A program made the translations under genes and the position numbers. The notes under the pieces were generated by a model, which saw only the letters and a list, made by a program, of their open reading frames with translations, was not told where the DNA came from and ran no database searches. Source: Rhodococcus phenolicus (GTDB lineage: Bacteria; Actinomycetota; Actinomycetes; Mycobacteriales; Mycobacteriaceae). From it: a stretch of DNA of 64,000 bases. Location: contig NZ_LRRH01000040.1 of assembly GCF_001646785.1 (NCBI RefSeq), positions 37,930-101,929 on the forward strand, in the 5' to 3' direction. Below, in pieces: positions 56,599 to 64,000 of this stretch; positions within the stretch are counted from its first letter, which is position 1, and each line of letters opens with the position of its first letter.

Positions 56599-56668
56599 TT
56601 CGGTCCTCCCGGTTCGGGTGCGGTTCCTGTCGGATGCGTGATCTCCATCTCGGAACGGAAGTGATCGT

Positions 56669-56701
56669 AGAACCCTCTGTGAAACAAGACAAGAGGGTTC
56701 T
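56669..56701. promoter_or_regulatory. inverted repeat operator between oxygenase and TetR
   Basis: AGAACCCTCT (56669-56678) and AGAGGGTTCT (56692-56701) are perfect 10-bp arms 13 bases apart; TCTGTGAAA also occurs twice in direct orientation. Position between divergent genes fits an operator of the TetR protein encoded next. Confidence 0.65.
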
Positions 56702-56745
56702 GTGAAAATCGATCGGTGCTGTTCAGGGCGGTAGACTCGCCGATC

Positions 56746-57360
56746 GTGGCGGAGACGGTGAACGGACGGCGCGCGAACAGGCGCGGTATCGAAACGCGGG
56801 ACAGCATGATCAAGGCGGCCATCGCCTCGCTCGCGACCGGAGATCCCGCGGCGGTGTCCGGCAACCGGATCGCCCGCGACATCGGGGCCACCTGGGGTGT
56901 CGTTAAGTATCAGTTCGGGGATATCGACGGCCTCTGGGCTGCCGTCCTCCGCTACACCGCCGACAAGCGCGGTGACCTTCCCGCCGGAATCAGGACCGAC
57001 GGAACAGTGCTCGAGCGGGTATCCGCGCTGATCGGCGCGATGGCGGTGGGCCTGCGCACCCCGGAATCGCTGGCGATCGAAACCCTCCGCGCCGCACTGC
57101 CGCGTGACCATGCCGAACTCGAGCGGGACTATCCGCTCACCGCTGCCGAATTGGCCTCGTGGAAGCCCAACTGGGACAAGGCCTGCCAACGTACCTTTGC
57201 CGGCCTCGGCCTCGACCGGGCCAAAGTGCGGCAGGTGGCCGCGCTCATCCCGGCGGCGATGCGCGGAATCACCTCGGAGCGAACCCTGGGTACCTACGGA
57301 GACCTCGACGATGCGCTCGCCGGTCTCATCGGCGGGATCGTGGCCTATCTCGAGGGATGA
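56746..57360 (+). CDS. TetR-family regulator of the oxygenase operon
   Basis: A 204-residue regulator with helix-turn-helix IKAAIASLATGDPAAVSGNRIARDIGATWGVVKYQFGDIDGLWAAVL near residues 25-70. GTG 56746 is chosen because TAGACT lies 8 bases before it; the longer frame from 56716 would begin inside the promoter. Divergent from the Rieske gene; ends in a shared terminator with the next TetR gene. Confidence 0.83.
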   Translation: MAETVNGRRANRRGIETRDSMIKAAIASLATGDPAAVSGNRIARDIGATWGVVKYQFGDIDGLWAAVLRYTADKRGDLPAGIRTDGTVLERVSALIGAMAVGLRTPESLAIETLRAALPRDHAELERDYPLTAAELASWKPNWDKACQRTFAGLGLDRAKVRQVAALIPAAMRGITSERTLGTYGDLDDALAGLIGGIVAYLEG

Positions 57361-57361
57361 G

Positions 57362-57396
57362 CCCCTCCGGCCGGCATCGGATACCGGCCGGGCGGG
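57362..57396. terminator. terminator between two convergent TetR genes
   Basis: CCGGCCGG arms (57367-57374 and 57384-57391) around a 9-base loop lie exactly between the stop at 57360 and the minus-strand stop at 57398. Confidence 0.7.
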
Positions 57397-57397
57397 A

Positions 57398-57967
57398 CTA
57401 CGTCGACCGCCAGTTGCTCAACGTGTCGTGCAGGACTTCGAGGATGCGAATCCAGCTCTGCTCGGACCCGGGCTCGCTGTGGGCGAACGCACCGTTCAGC
57501 TCCAGGCTCGCGTAGCCGTGGAAGACGCTGCCCAGCAACCGAACCGCGTGCGTCCGGTCCGGCTCGTCGATGTCGTAGCCGCGCAGGATCGCCCGCATCA
57601 TGGCTGCGTGCCGGACACCGGCGCTCGCGGCGGCAATCTCCGGCCCGAGGGGCATGCGGGCGGCCGCGTACCGGCCGGGGTGCTCCCCGGCGTAGCTGCG
57701 ATAGACGTTCGCGAACGCGAACAGTGCGTCCTTTCCCGCGCGACCGGCCACCGCGTCGGATGCGCGGTCGGCCATCTCCTCGAGCGCGAGCAGTGCGATG
57801 CGGGTTCGCAGATCCTGTGAGTTCCGCAGGTGGGAGTACAGGCTCGCCACCTTGACATCGAACCGTCGGGCCAGGGCCGACAAGGTCACCCCGTCGAAAC
57901 CGACCTCGTCGGCCAGTTCGGCTCCTGCCTGCGTCAGTCGATCCGTGGTCAGCCCAGCTCGTGCCAT
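57398..57967 (-). CDS. TetR-family regulator (WHG-domain type)
   Basis: A 189-residue repressor: TTDRLTQAGAELADEVGFDGVTLSALARRFDVKVASLYSHLRNSQDLRTRIALLALEEMADRA, followed by a WHG-like C-terminal domain with the motif LGSVFHGYASLELNGAF. TAGGGT is exactly 7 bases before ATG 57967, predicting leaderless expression. It is divergent from an SGNH hydrolase gene with a palindrome between, the likely target. Confidence 0.87.
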   Translation of the reverse strand: MARAGLTTDRLTQAGAELADEVGFDGVTLSALARRFDVKVASLYSHLRNSQDLRTRIALLALEEMADRASDAVAGRAGKDALFAFANVYRSYAGEHPGRYAAARMPLGPEIAAASAGVRHAAMMRAILRGYDIDEPDRTHAVRLLGSVFHGYASLELNGAFAHSEPGSEQSWIRILEVLHDTLSNWRST

Positions 57968-58001
57968 GCTCTGCACCCTATTCGGTCGGGGCGATCCCAT
58001 T

Positions 58002-58022
58002 TTGCCTAATATATATAGGCAA
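58002..58022. promoter_or_regulatory. TetR operator with A/T core
   Basis: TTGCCTA and TAGGCAA arms (58002-58008, 58016-58022) flank an ATATATA centre, 35 bases upstream of the TetR start and 37 bases before the hydrolase ATG. Confidence 0.75.
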
Positions 58023-58058
58023 TTTACAGTGGTGCTTAGGAAATCGGAAGGTGACATC

Positions 58059-59252
58059 ATGACAAGCACGACCGGCCTGACCGCCACGGCGATCACCCAG
58101 GACCTCGTTCGCGGCGCCGCCGAACTCGAGCGCACAGAGCACGGACTCCTCCCGCACCGGTTGCCGGCCCGCGCCCGCCGCCAGTGCGACGACCCGCAAC
58201 TGCTCATGGCCGAGTCCCAGCCGTCGGGCGTGCGGCTGGTGTTCCGGACCCGCGCGCGTGAGATCGAACTGGACACGCTGCCCACCAGGCGTACCTACAT
58301 CGGTGCCCCTCCGCGCACGGCCGGTGTGTACGACCTGCTCGTCGACGGCCGGCTCGCGGGGCAGGCCGGCGCGTCGGGTGGCAACACCGTGATCGTCGAC
58401 CTTGCCACCGGCAACGTCGAGAACCGCGCCGGACAGGTCAGTACCGTGTGGTTCTCCGGTCTGCCCGGTGACTCGAAGAAGGTCGAGATCTGGTTACCGC
58501 ACAACGAGACGACCGAGCTCGTCGCGCTGCGCACCGACGCCCCGGTCGAACCGGTGCGTGACGAGGACCGAGCGGTATGGCTCCATCACGGCAGCTCGAT
58601 CAGCCAGGGTTCCAACGCTGCCTCGCCCACCGGGATCTGGCCGGCGGTGGCCGCCGCGCGCGGGGGAGTGGACCTGGTCAACCTCGGGCTCGCGGGCAGT
58701 GCCCTCCTCGACCCGTTCACCGCCCGCACGTTGCGGGACACCCCGGCGGACCTGATCAGCGTCAAGCTCGGAATCAATCTCGTCAACTCCGACCTGATGC
58801 GACGCCGCGCGTTCGGCCCGGCGGTGCACGGCTTCCTCGACACCATCCGGGACGGGCATCCGACGACGCCGCTGTTCGTCGTCTCGCCGATCCATTGTCC
58901 GATCCACGAGGACACTCCCGGGCCCGGCGCTTTCGACACCGATGCGCTCGCCGCCGGAACGATGGCGTTCGTCGCGACCGGAAACCCGGCCGAGCGAGCC
59001 GCCGGGAAACTGACGCTCGCGACCATCCGTGACGACCTCGCCCGCATCGTCGCGCAGCGCGCCCAGGACGATCCGAACCTCTTCTACCTCGACGGGCGCG
59101 AACTGTACGGGGAGAGCGACCACACGGACCTGCCGCTGCCCGACCGCCTTCACCCCGACGCCGAAACACACCGGCTCATCGGCGAACGCTTCGCGGAACG
59201 CGTCCTCGTCGGCGACGGCGCGCCCGCGTCCCGATCGGCACGTTCCCGATAA
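58059..59252 (+). CDS. SGNH/GDSL-type hydrolase
   Basis: A 397-residue protein. After an N-terminal beta-rich carbohydrate-esterase-like region (to about 165), the SGNH domain shows HHGSSISQGSN (nucleophile Ser block), NLGLAGSALL, ISVKLGINLVNS (Asn/Gly block) and DRLHPDAETH (Asp-x-x-His block). No signal peptide is evident, so it is likely cytoplasmic or atypically exported. ATG 58059 has GGAAGG 7 bases upstream. Substrate unknown; the divergent TetR probably controls it. Confidence 0.88.
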   Translation: MTSTTGLTATAITQDLVRGAAELERTEHGLLPHRLPARARRQCDDPQLLMAESQPSGVRLVFRTRAREIELDTLPTRRTYIGAPPRTAGVYDLLVDGRLAGQAGASGGNTVIVDLATGNVENRAGQVSTVWFSGLPGDSKKVEIWLPHNETTELVALRTDAPVEPVRDEDRAVWLHHGSSISQGSNAASPTGIWPAVAAARGGVDLVNLGLAGSALLDPFTARTLRDTPADLISVKLGINLVNSDLMRRRAFGPAVHGFLDTIRDGHPTTPLFVVSPIHCPIHEDTPGPGAFDTDALAAGTMAFVATGNPAERAAGKLTLATIRDDLARIVAQRAQDDPNLFYLDGRELYGESDHTDLPLPDRLHPDAETHRLIGERFAERVLVGDGAPASRSARSR

Positions 59253-59262
59253 CCTCGAGCTC

Positions 59263-59622
59263 GTGGCATGGCTGCTGATCGTCGCCTTCGGCGTCGTAGC
59301 GACGGTTGCGCGCGTGGTCGTGCCGCGCCGAATGCGCGCTCCCACCGGAAGGTTCCCGTGGTTCTGGGTGGTCTTTCCGCTCACGTGCGGCGCGGTCGCC
59401 TGCGCGACAGCCGCATTCACGACCGTGCCCGGATTCGTGAACGGCGACGGCAGCTTCTGGTGGAATCTGTCGCTGCCGGACAACGAACCGTCGCTGCAGT
59501 TCCTGTCGAACGAACAGTACCGACGCTTCGAAACGGTGCGGTACGCGAAGCGGATCCTGCCGCTCGTCGCCGTTGCCGGCATCGTCGCGTGCGTCTGGGC
59601 ATGGCGGCGCGGCCGCAGGTGA
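59263..59622 (+). CDS. small membrane protein of unknown function
   Basis: A 119-residue protein with three hydrophobic helices (AWLLIVAFGVVATVARVVV; FWVVFPLTCGAVACATAAFTTV; ILPLVAVAGIVACVWAW) and a polar loop around residues 60-95. TAACCT lies exactly 7 bases before GTG 59263, so it has its own leaderless promoter although it begins only 10 bases after the hydrolase stop. Not recognised. Confidence 0.65.
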   Translation: MAWLLIVAFGVVATVARVVVPRRMRAPTGRFPWFWVVFPLTCGAVACATAAFTTVPGFVNGDGSFWWNLSLPDNEPSLQFLSNEQYRRFETVRYAKRILPLVAVAGIVACVWAWRRGRR

Positions 59623-59626
59623 GCGG

Positions 59627-60079
59627 TCAGTCCGCGACGAGCCGCGCCGCGCCGTAGAGACCGGTACCGCGCTCACGTTGCCGGCCGATGACATAGCGGC
59701 CGGGCGCGATGCCCGTGGCACCGTGCTCGGGATGGATGAGGTAGGCGACACCGGTCACCTCGACGATGCCGAGCGCGAGACCACGGGGATCGGCGACCGG
59801 TCCGGTCCACGTGCAGGCACCGTCGTCCGCGACGAGCGAATGAGGGTTGCCACCGGCGGCGCTGCGCAGCAACTCGATTCCGGACGGTGGCACCGGCAGG
59901 CTGCGGGTCCACGGGTGGGAGGTCACCACGTCGGCGAGCATCGCGTGTGGGACGACGATGAGGTCGCCCTGCGCCTGCGGTCCGTGGACGATCGGGACGG
60001 AGACCTCACGATCGAGGTAGTCGAAGACGTCGATTCCGCTCCAGGCGGTGATGTCGGAGAGAGTCTGCTGAGCGTTCAT
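59627..60079 (-). CDS. uncharacterised small protein, partner of the DUF6745-like gene
   Basis: A 150-residue protein without membrane segments. The C-terminal half reads GVAYLIHPEHGATGIAPGRYVIGRQRERGTGLYGAARLVAD; the GxY.I.RQRE element is a recurrent feature of small proteins encoded beside DUF6745-type genes, to my recollection. ATG 60079 has AGGTGATTGCC upstream; 34 bases follow the larger gene, so both are likely co-transcribed. Function unknown. Confidence 0.65.
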   Translation of the reverse strand: MNAQQTLSDITAWSGIDVFDYLDREVSVPIVHGPQAQGDLIVVPHAMLADVVTSHPWTRSLPVPPSGIELLRSAAGGNPHSLVADDGACTWTGPVADPRGLALGIVEVTGVAYLIHPEHGATGIAPGRYVIGRQRERGTGLYGAARLVAD

Positions 60080-60113
60080 GGCAATCACCTCGGATGGTTC
60101 GGGTTCGGGGAAG

Positions 60114-61307
60114 TCAGGTCCGGCGGACGAGCCGGGAGTAGTCGGAGCCGCTGATGCCGTACGTCCAGCCGGCGGCATCGAGGGCGGTCGGAACCCACGC
60201 GGGTACAGGCAGTCCGTAGCGCCGACGAGTACCGTCACGCTCGGACGATCCGTTGACGGCCAGCAGGATCCGGCCGGGTGCGCCCCAGCCCCCCGGACTG
60301 TCGTAGAGCTCGAGCCGGCAGCCCGGATTACCGGGATCCTCGGCACGGTCGACGAGCGTGAGCCCGGCCTCGTCGATATAGGTATCCCAGCCGATGCGCT
60401 CGATCGCACATCGGCGGATCTCGACGTTGCGTTCGCGTCCGATGCGCTCGGCACTCGGGTCGAGTACCACCCACTCCGGAACGATGGTGCCGTGATGGAC
60501 GAAAACTCGTGTGTTGTCCCGGTATTCGAGTGCAGCAGCATCGCGGTGGTGAAGGCGTCGCCGTCCGTCGCTGCCATCCGGTGCGGGTTCCGTGTGCAGG
60601 GAGGACGGCCGTTCGGCCATGACGCAGACCCGCCGGAAAGCCCACCACCACCCCGTTGCCGCGGTCAGCACGGACTGGATGTCGAGCAGGTCGTTGTCGG
60701 AACGGCCGAAACCGACGAGACCGCATCGCCGGATCGTGTCGTAGTACCCGACCCGGTGTGCTTCCTGCTGCCCGTACCAGCTCACGGTACCCACGGATCG
60801 GGGAAGTGTTCGCCGGACAGCGGTAGCGACCGCGTCGAAAAGAGTGCTGCGCAACGAATTCCAAACCAGCATGCGGACGAGCTCCTCCGGGTTCGGAGAG
60901 GGCCCGTAAGGCCGCCTCGGGTCGGCGAACCGGGGTGCCGGCGGGTATCGTCGCCGGATCCGCTCATCCATCCGGCGGCGCGCGGCCGAGAGCCCGGACG
61001 CTATCCGTACAGAAGGATGCCCGTCGTCGACGGCCGAAGCGGGGGCCGGAAGTGCGAGCTCGGCGATCGATACCGCCGCCGCGGCGGGTGAGGGCACCCA
61101 GAGGAATTCAGGAGGATCGAAACCGGAACGCCGATACAACTGGCTGACTGCGCTTTCCGCGGCGCAGCGATCGGCCGGTCGGGTGCTCAGTCCGTGCGCA
61201 AGCCAATCGTCGCGCAGTTCTCGGACGTGGGAGAGCAGGTCGAGAGGGGGAGTGCCGTGAGCCCGGGAGCGGTGTTCGACCGCTGGTGTGGTCTCCACGG
61301 CGGTCAC
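60114..61307 (-). CDS. DUF6745-like protein of unknown function
   Basis: A 397-residue soluble protein. The conserved part is toward the C-terminus: HRDAAALEYRDNTRVFVHHGTIVPEWVVLDPSAERIGRERNVEIRRCAIERIGWDTYIDEAG, followed by GGWGAPGRILLAVNGSSE and YGLPVPAWVPTALDAAGWTYG. This resembles DUF6745 proteins, which have repeated short beta segments and no known activity. GTG 61307. Paired with the small gene downstream. No catalytic motif recognised. Confidence 0.65.
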   Translation of the reverse strand: MTAVETTPAVEHRSRAHGTPPLDLLSHVRELRDDWLAHGLSTRPADRCAAESAVSQLYRRSGFDPPEFLWVPSPAAAAVSIAELALPAPASAVDDGHPSVRIASGLSAARRRMDERIRRRYPPAPRFADPRRPYGPSPNPEELVRMLVWNSLRSTLFDAVATAVRRTLPRSVGTVSWYGQQEAHRVGYYDTIRRCGLVGFGRSDNDLLDIQSVLTAATGWWWAFRRVCVMAERPSSLHTEPAPDGSDGRRRLHHRDAAALEYRDNTRVFVHHGTIVPEWVVLDPSAERIGRERNVEIRRCAIERIGWDTYIDEAGLTLVDRAEDPGNPGCRLELYDSPGGWGAPGRILLAVNGSSERDGTRRRYGLPVPAWVPTALDAAGWTYGISGSDYSRLVRRT

Positions 61308-61382
61308 GCGATGGGGGCGGAAGCCGCCTTTCCTGTCGTCATGGTTGTCGAGGATGGCACGAATTCACCTGTCGCGCAAGAA

Positions 61383-62603
61383 TTACACGGGAATCGGTGC
61401 GACGGTGGGGATCTCGCCGCCGAGAATGCGCCGGCGATTCTCGATCAGACGGCGCTCCCCGAGCCTCTGCAGCCAACGTTTCCCGGCCGGGACACGACCG
61501 ATCACGTGATGTCTGGTCACGTTCACCGCGATACGCGCCACCGGGTACCACGGCGGACGCATCGGCACATGCAGTGCTCGTACCCCGGCGGGACCGAGCA
61601 GAGTGGTCGCGAGTGAGAGACCGCGCTCGTACTCGTAGCGGCGGCGCAGCGGGCCGAAGCCGGTCAGGTCGGAATGGAGTGGCAGGTCGATCAGCGACTT
61701 CGCGAGCACGAGACTGTGTTCGTCCGCGGCGGGCGACGACGAGCCGATCCGGTACATCATGCGCAACCCCTTCCGCTCGTCGAACGGAAGCCAGTGATCG
61801 TCGACGCCCATGAGCCATCCGACGTAGCACCACAGATGCAGGACCGCGTCGGCCTCACGACGGGTGTAGCGCACGCCCAGGACGCGCGTGTGGAGCAGGA
61901 ACGTGATCGAGAACAGGCCGAGCGTCCCGGCCTGGTCGAACTGGTTGATGGGAAGACCGCGTTCGGCCGTGTCCCAATCGGTTTCGTGTTCGTGGTGATA
62001 GTTCACGAAGGCGTGCATGAGGCGGACGTGGACGGACAGGAGGAACCCGTCGCCGAAGCGTTCGAGCCCACCGTCCTCGGTGCAGCCGTACCACCATGCG
62101 CCGGTCTCGGCGATCCGCCGGAGCGTCCGGTCGCCGGTGAGTTTTCCGGATCCGGTCAGGATCGGCAGCGGGCCGGAGTTGTTGAACCCGCCGAGCAGTG
62201 AACCGTAGGCGAGTACGTCCGCGGCGTCGGTTCCGACGCGGCGCAGGGTGCGTGCTCCGAGCGCGATCTTGTCGCGGTCCACCCAGGCCGGCGTGGCCTC
62301 GAGGCGGGCGAAGTAGTCCCGTAGGGGCTGCGGCGCGTCCGGCACGGAGTCGACGCCCTGGTGGAGGGCCTGCCGGAACTGGGACATCGTGACCGTGCGG
62401 TCCTCGCGCATCGCGCGGACCAGTGCGGCACTCGGCTCGTCGCGCTCGAGCAGCGCACGCCGGAGTCGATCCGCCTCCTCTGCGCCGGCGTCGGGATTCG
62501 GCCACGCGAACGGGCGCAGAGGTGCGGTGACGCGAGCGCTGCGTTCGCGGTCGCGCATGTAGCGGGTCGGAGCATATGCCGGGATCGTCACACCGCCCAC
62601 CAT
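61383..62603 (-). CDS. MpaB/latex-clearing-protein-like oxygenase (DUF2236)
   Basis: A 406-residue protein of the heme-dependent DUF2236 family, which includes rubber oxygenase Lcp and MpaB. Signatures: LGGFNNSGPLPILTGSGKLTGDRTLRRIAETGAWWY, GFLLSVHVRLMHAFVNYH, QAGTLGLFSITFLLHTRVLGV (with the region that carries heme His in Lcp) and VGWLMGVDDHWLP. No Tat or Sec signal is visible, unlike Lcp, so it is probably intracellular. ATG 62603 is 6 bases from a palindrome. Confidence 0.8.
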   Translation of the reverse strand: MVGGVTIPAYAPTRYMRDRERSARVTAPLRPFAWPNPDAGAEEADRLRRALLERDEPSAALVRAMREDRTVTMSQFRQALHQGVDSVPDAPQPLRDYFARLEATPAWVDRDKIALGARTLRRVGTDAADVLAYGSLLGGFNNSGPLPILTGSGKLTGDRTLRRIAETGAWWYGCTEDGGLERFGDGFLLSVHVRLMHAFVNYHHEHETDWDTAERGLPINQFDQAGTLGLFSITFLLHTRVLGVRYTRREADAVLHLWCYVGWLMGVDDHWLPFDERKGLRMMYRIGSSSPAADEHSLVLAKSLIDLPLHSDLTGFGPLRRRYEYERGLSLATTLLGPAGVRALHVPMRPPWYPVARIAVNVTRHHVIGRVPAGKRWLQRLGERRLIENRRRILGGEIPTVAPIPV

Positions 62604-62608
62604 GCAAC

Positions 62609-62626
62609 TGACAACTGCGGTTGTCA
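62609..62626. promoter_or_regulatory. palindromic operator of the DUF2236 oxygenase gene
   Basis: TGACAAC-TGCG-GTTGTCA has perfect 7-bp arms and lies 6 bases before the start of the oxygenase gene, overlapping its likely promoter. The form suits a TetR-type protein, but no such gene neighbours it. Confidence 0.7.
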
Positions 62627-62963
62627 ATACTGGAGGGGTCCAGAGTTTTCCCGCTGTGTCTGTGGGCAGGTCACCGCTGCTGCGGCGGCGTCTCGCCGGA
62701 GCCGGGAGTGCTCGACGAGCCGTCGGTGTGTCGAGCGAACCGGCCGGTCCCGCGATCGCGGACGACGTCGACGAGATCCCAGGCCGCCGGCTGTCCGGGA
62801 CCCGGGCGGGAGGTGAGCGATTCGGTCGGCGCGTTCGTCGTCGACATCCTGCGGCTCGCGCCGCGAGTGGCGGACGCACGCGAAAAGGCCTGAGGCTCGC
62901 GTCCCCGAATCGCCGTGCACGGCCTGACCCCGTCCGCACCGCCGTCGTGATTGTCTGGTCGGC
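62627..62963. other. 337-base gap with no convincing gene
   Basis: No frame has a recognisable domain or ribosome site. A plus-strand frame ending at 62893 reads SDSVGAFVVDILRLAPRVADAREKA near its end and could be the tail of a lost gene, possibly the regulator that bound the palindrome at 62609, but nothing proves it. Confidence 0.4.
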
Positions 62964-63926
62964 GTGATGACGAAGTGGGTGCGGCCCGGTGTCGAGCTTC
63001 TTGCGTGGATTGCCACGGCGGTCGGAGCGGCCGGCGTCGCACTGCATTTCAGTCCGTCGTCGGCGCGCCCACTCGTGCTCGCTGCATCGGGTGCGCAGTA
63101 CCTGATGGCCGCGGCTCTCGTCGGGGCCGTCGTGTTCGTGGTCGTTCGCCGCTGGGCCGGTGTGGCGGTCGCGGGCCTCGTCGTGGCAGGAGCAGCCGCA
63201 ACCCAAATGCCGCTCCACGTCGGGGGCGTGGACACGACCGGCGGCGTCGCGGTTCAGGTGATGCAGACGAACATCTTGTTCGGAGGAGCCGACCCCGCCG
63301 CCGTGGTGCGCGAGGTGCGCGAACGGGACATCGGGATACTCACCGTCGACGAGCTGTCGCCGGAGGCCGTCGAGGCATTGACCGGGGAAGGTCTCGACCG
63401 GCTGCTGCCGTACCGGTATCTCGCGCCCGCGGCCGGCGCGAACGGTACGGGAATCTGGAGCGCCTACCCGCTGTCCGACACGGTCGAACACGACGGGTTC
63501 GCGATGAACCAGCTCTCGGCGACCGCGCACGTCCCCGGCGCCGGACCGGTCACGGTGTACGCCTTCCATCCCGTCCCGCCGGTCTTCGGTACACACGTGT
63601 GGGCGGACGAGCTGTCCCGTCTGGGCGACATCCTCGGGGGTGCGCCCGCGACGCGGCCTGCGATCGTGGGCGCCGACTTCAACGCGACCTTCGACCATGC
63701 GCAGTTCCGGGCGTTGCTCACCGGACGCTTCGGTGCTGCTGCGGAGCAGGTCGGTGCCGGGAACCTGGCCACCTACCCGAGCGACCGGAAGTTCCCGCCG
63801 GTCGTCGGCATCGACCACATCCTCGTCGCGGGCGGACGCGCGACGGAGGTGACGACCGTGGACATTCCCGGCGCGGACCACCGTGCGGTGGTCGCCCGGA
63901 TCCGCCTGGACGCCGAACAGGCCTAG
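62964..63926 (+). CDS. membrane-anchored endonuclease/exonuclease/phosphatase-family protein
   Basis: A 320-residue protein with two to three N-terminal helices (residues about 10-85) and an EEP domain: VMQTNILFGGADP, the Glu-containing VDELSPEAVEAL, VTVYAFHPVPPV, VGADFNATFDH (metal/catalytic Asp-Asn), GIDHILVAGG and PGADHRAVVARI (catalytic Asp-His). The domain faces outward, so a phosphodiesterase or lipid phosphatase role is likely. The first motif has Gln-Thr-Asn and the Glu motif reads VDELS, close to the family form. GTG 62964 or ATG 62967. Confidence 0.85.
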   Translation: MMTKWVRPGVELLAWIATAVGAAGVALHFSPSSARPLVLAASGAQYLMAAALVGAVVFVVVRRWAGVAVAGLVVAGAAATQMPLHVGGVDTTGGVAVQVMQTNILFGGADPAAVVREVRERDIGILTVDELSPEAVEALTGEGLDRLLPYRYLAPAAGANGTGIWSAYPLSDTVEHDGFAMNQLSATAHVPGAGPVTVYAFHPVPPVFGTHVWADELSRLGDILGGAPATRPAIVGADFNATFDHAQFRALLTGRFGAAAEQVGAGNLATYPSDRKFPPVVGIDHILVAGGRATEVTTVDIPGADHRAVVARIRLDAEQA

Positions 63927-63936
63927 AAACAGCGAT

Positions 63937-63995
63937 GCCGCCCCGCTCCCGAATACCCCTCCCTGGGTGGGGTGGGAAACCGGGAGCGGGACGGC
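63937..63995. terminator. terminator after the EEP gene
   Basis: Outer arms of 15 bases (63937-63951 and 63981-63995, 14 paired) enclose a loop in which ACCCC and GGGGT can pair again. It starts 10 bases after the stop codon. Confidence 0.8.
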
Positions 63996-64000
63996 AGGAT

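Noticed and set aside
62624..63235. A 203-codon minus-strand frame as a candidate missing TetR gene
   Set aside because: Its translation has no helix-turn-helix and is Arg/Thr/Pro-rich, and half of it is antisense to the EEP-family gene.

Overview
This is a high-GC actinobacterial chromosome segment, most likely from Rhodococcus or a close relative (Mycobacteriales, Nocardiaceae). The evidence is the G/C-rich third codon positions, many GTG and TTG starts, leaderless promoters of the TANNNT type, a wax ester synthase/DGAT, and a gene order that follows the Mycobacterium tuberculosis lepA-to-dnaG region from about 3.4 to 50.9 kb.

Layout. 0-3.2 kb: an aquaporin tail, a PemK/MazF-like protein, a ChrB-like protein with an MFS exporter, and a deletion scar that joins a thiolase 3' end to a beheaded HxlR regulator. 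3.4-9.6 kb: lepA, a nitronate monooxygenase, an iron-siderophore binding lipoprotein behind a degenerate IdeR-like box, a GH15 (trehalase-type) hydrolase and two tiny membrane proteins. 9.6-21.3 kb: sulfur assimilation. The sulfate ABC importer (subI-cysT-cysW-cysA, plus strand) and the reduction operon (sir-cysH-cysD-cysN-chelatase, minus strand) are separated by a universal stress protein and a PPK2. Each sulfur operon is preceded by a very short ORF ending in cysteine codons and then by RNA hairpins. 21.4-34.4 kb: hemW, hrcA-dnaJ-rsmE, an alpha/beta hydrolase, an MFS/TetR pair with tandem operators, phoH interrupted in frame by a 359-residue intein, ybeY, a CBS-domain membrane protein and era. 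34.5-43.1 kb: WS/DGAT, amidase-TetR, recO, uppS, two YbjN-like genes, zur-smtB and glyS. 43-51 kb: a P450, a TPM-domain membrane protein, a YdcF-like protein, dgt, dnaG and a small conserved protein. After tRNA-Asn and tRNA-Met (51.0-52.2 kb) the content becomes accessory: an SDR, a DHFR-like protein, a 13E12/DUF222 HNH protein with a LexA-type box at its start, a Rieske oxygenase with a reductase-like partner, three TetR regulators or their operators, an SGNH hydrolase, a two-gene module of unknown function, an MpaB/Lcp-like oxygenase and an EEP-family hydrolase.

How the genes work together. The central theme is sulfur. Sulfate imported by SubI-CysTWA is activated by CysDN to APS, reduced by CysH (APS reductase type) to sulfite and by the siroheme sulfite reductase to sulfide; the last gene of that operon probably supplies siroheme. 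No cys transcription factor is present in the window. Both operons instead carry cysteine-codon leader ORFs and hairpins, which suggests cysteine-responsive attenuation. A second theme is metal sensing (IdeR-like, SmtB-like and Zur-like sites). A third is dense local TetR control by perfect palindromes. The most notable items are the paired cysteine leaders, the Ala1/WCT (class 3) PhoH intein with a damaged endonuclease motif, the LexA-type box lying on the start codon of the 13E12 gene, and the thiolase/HxlR deletion scar. No CRISPR array, insertion sequence, rRNA or prophage was seen.
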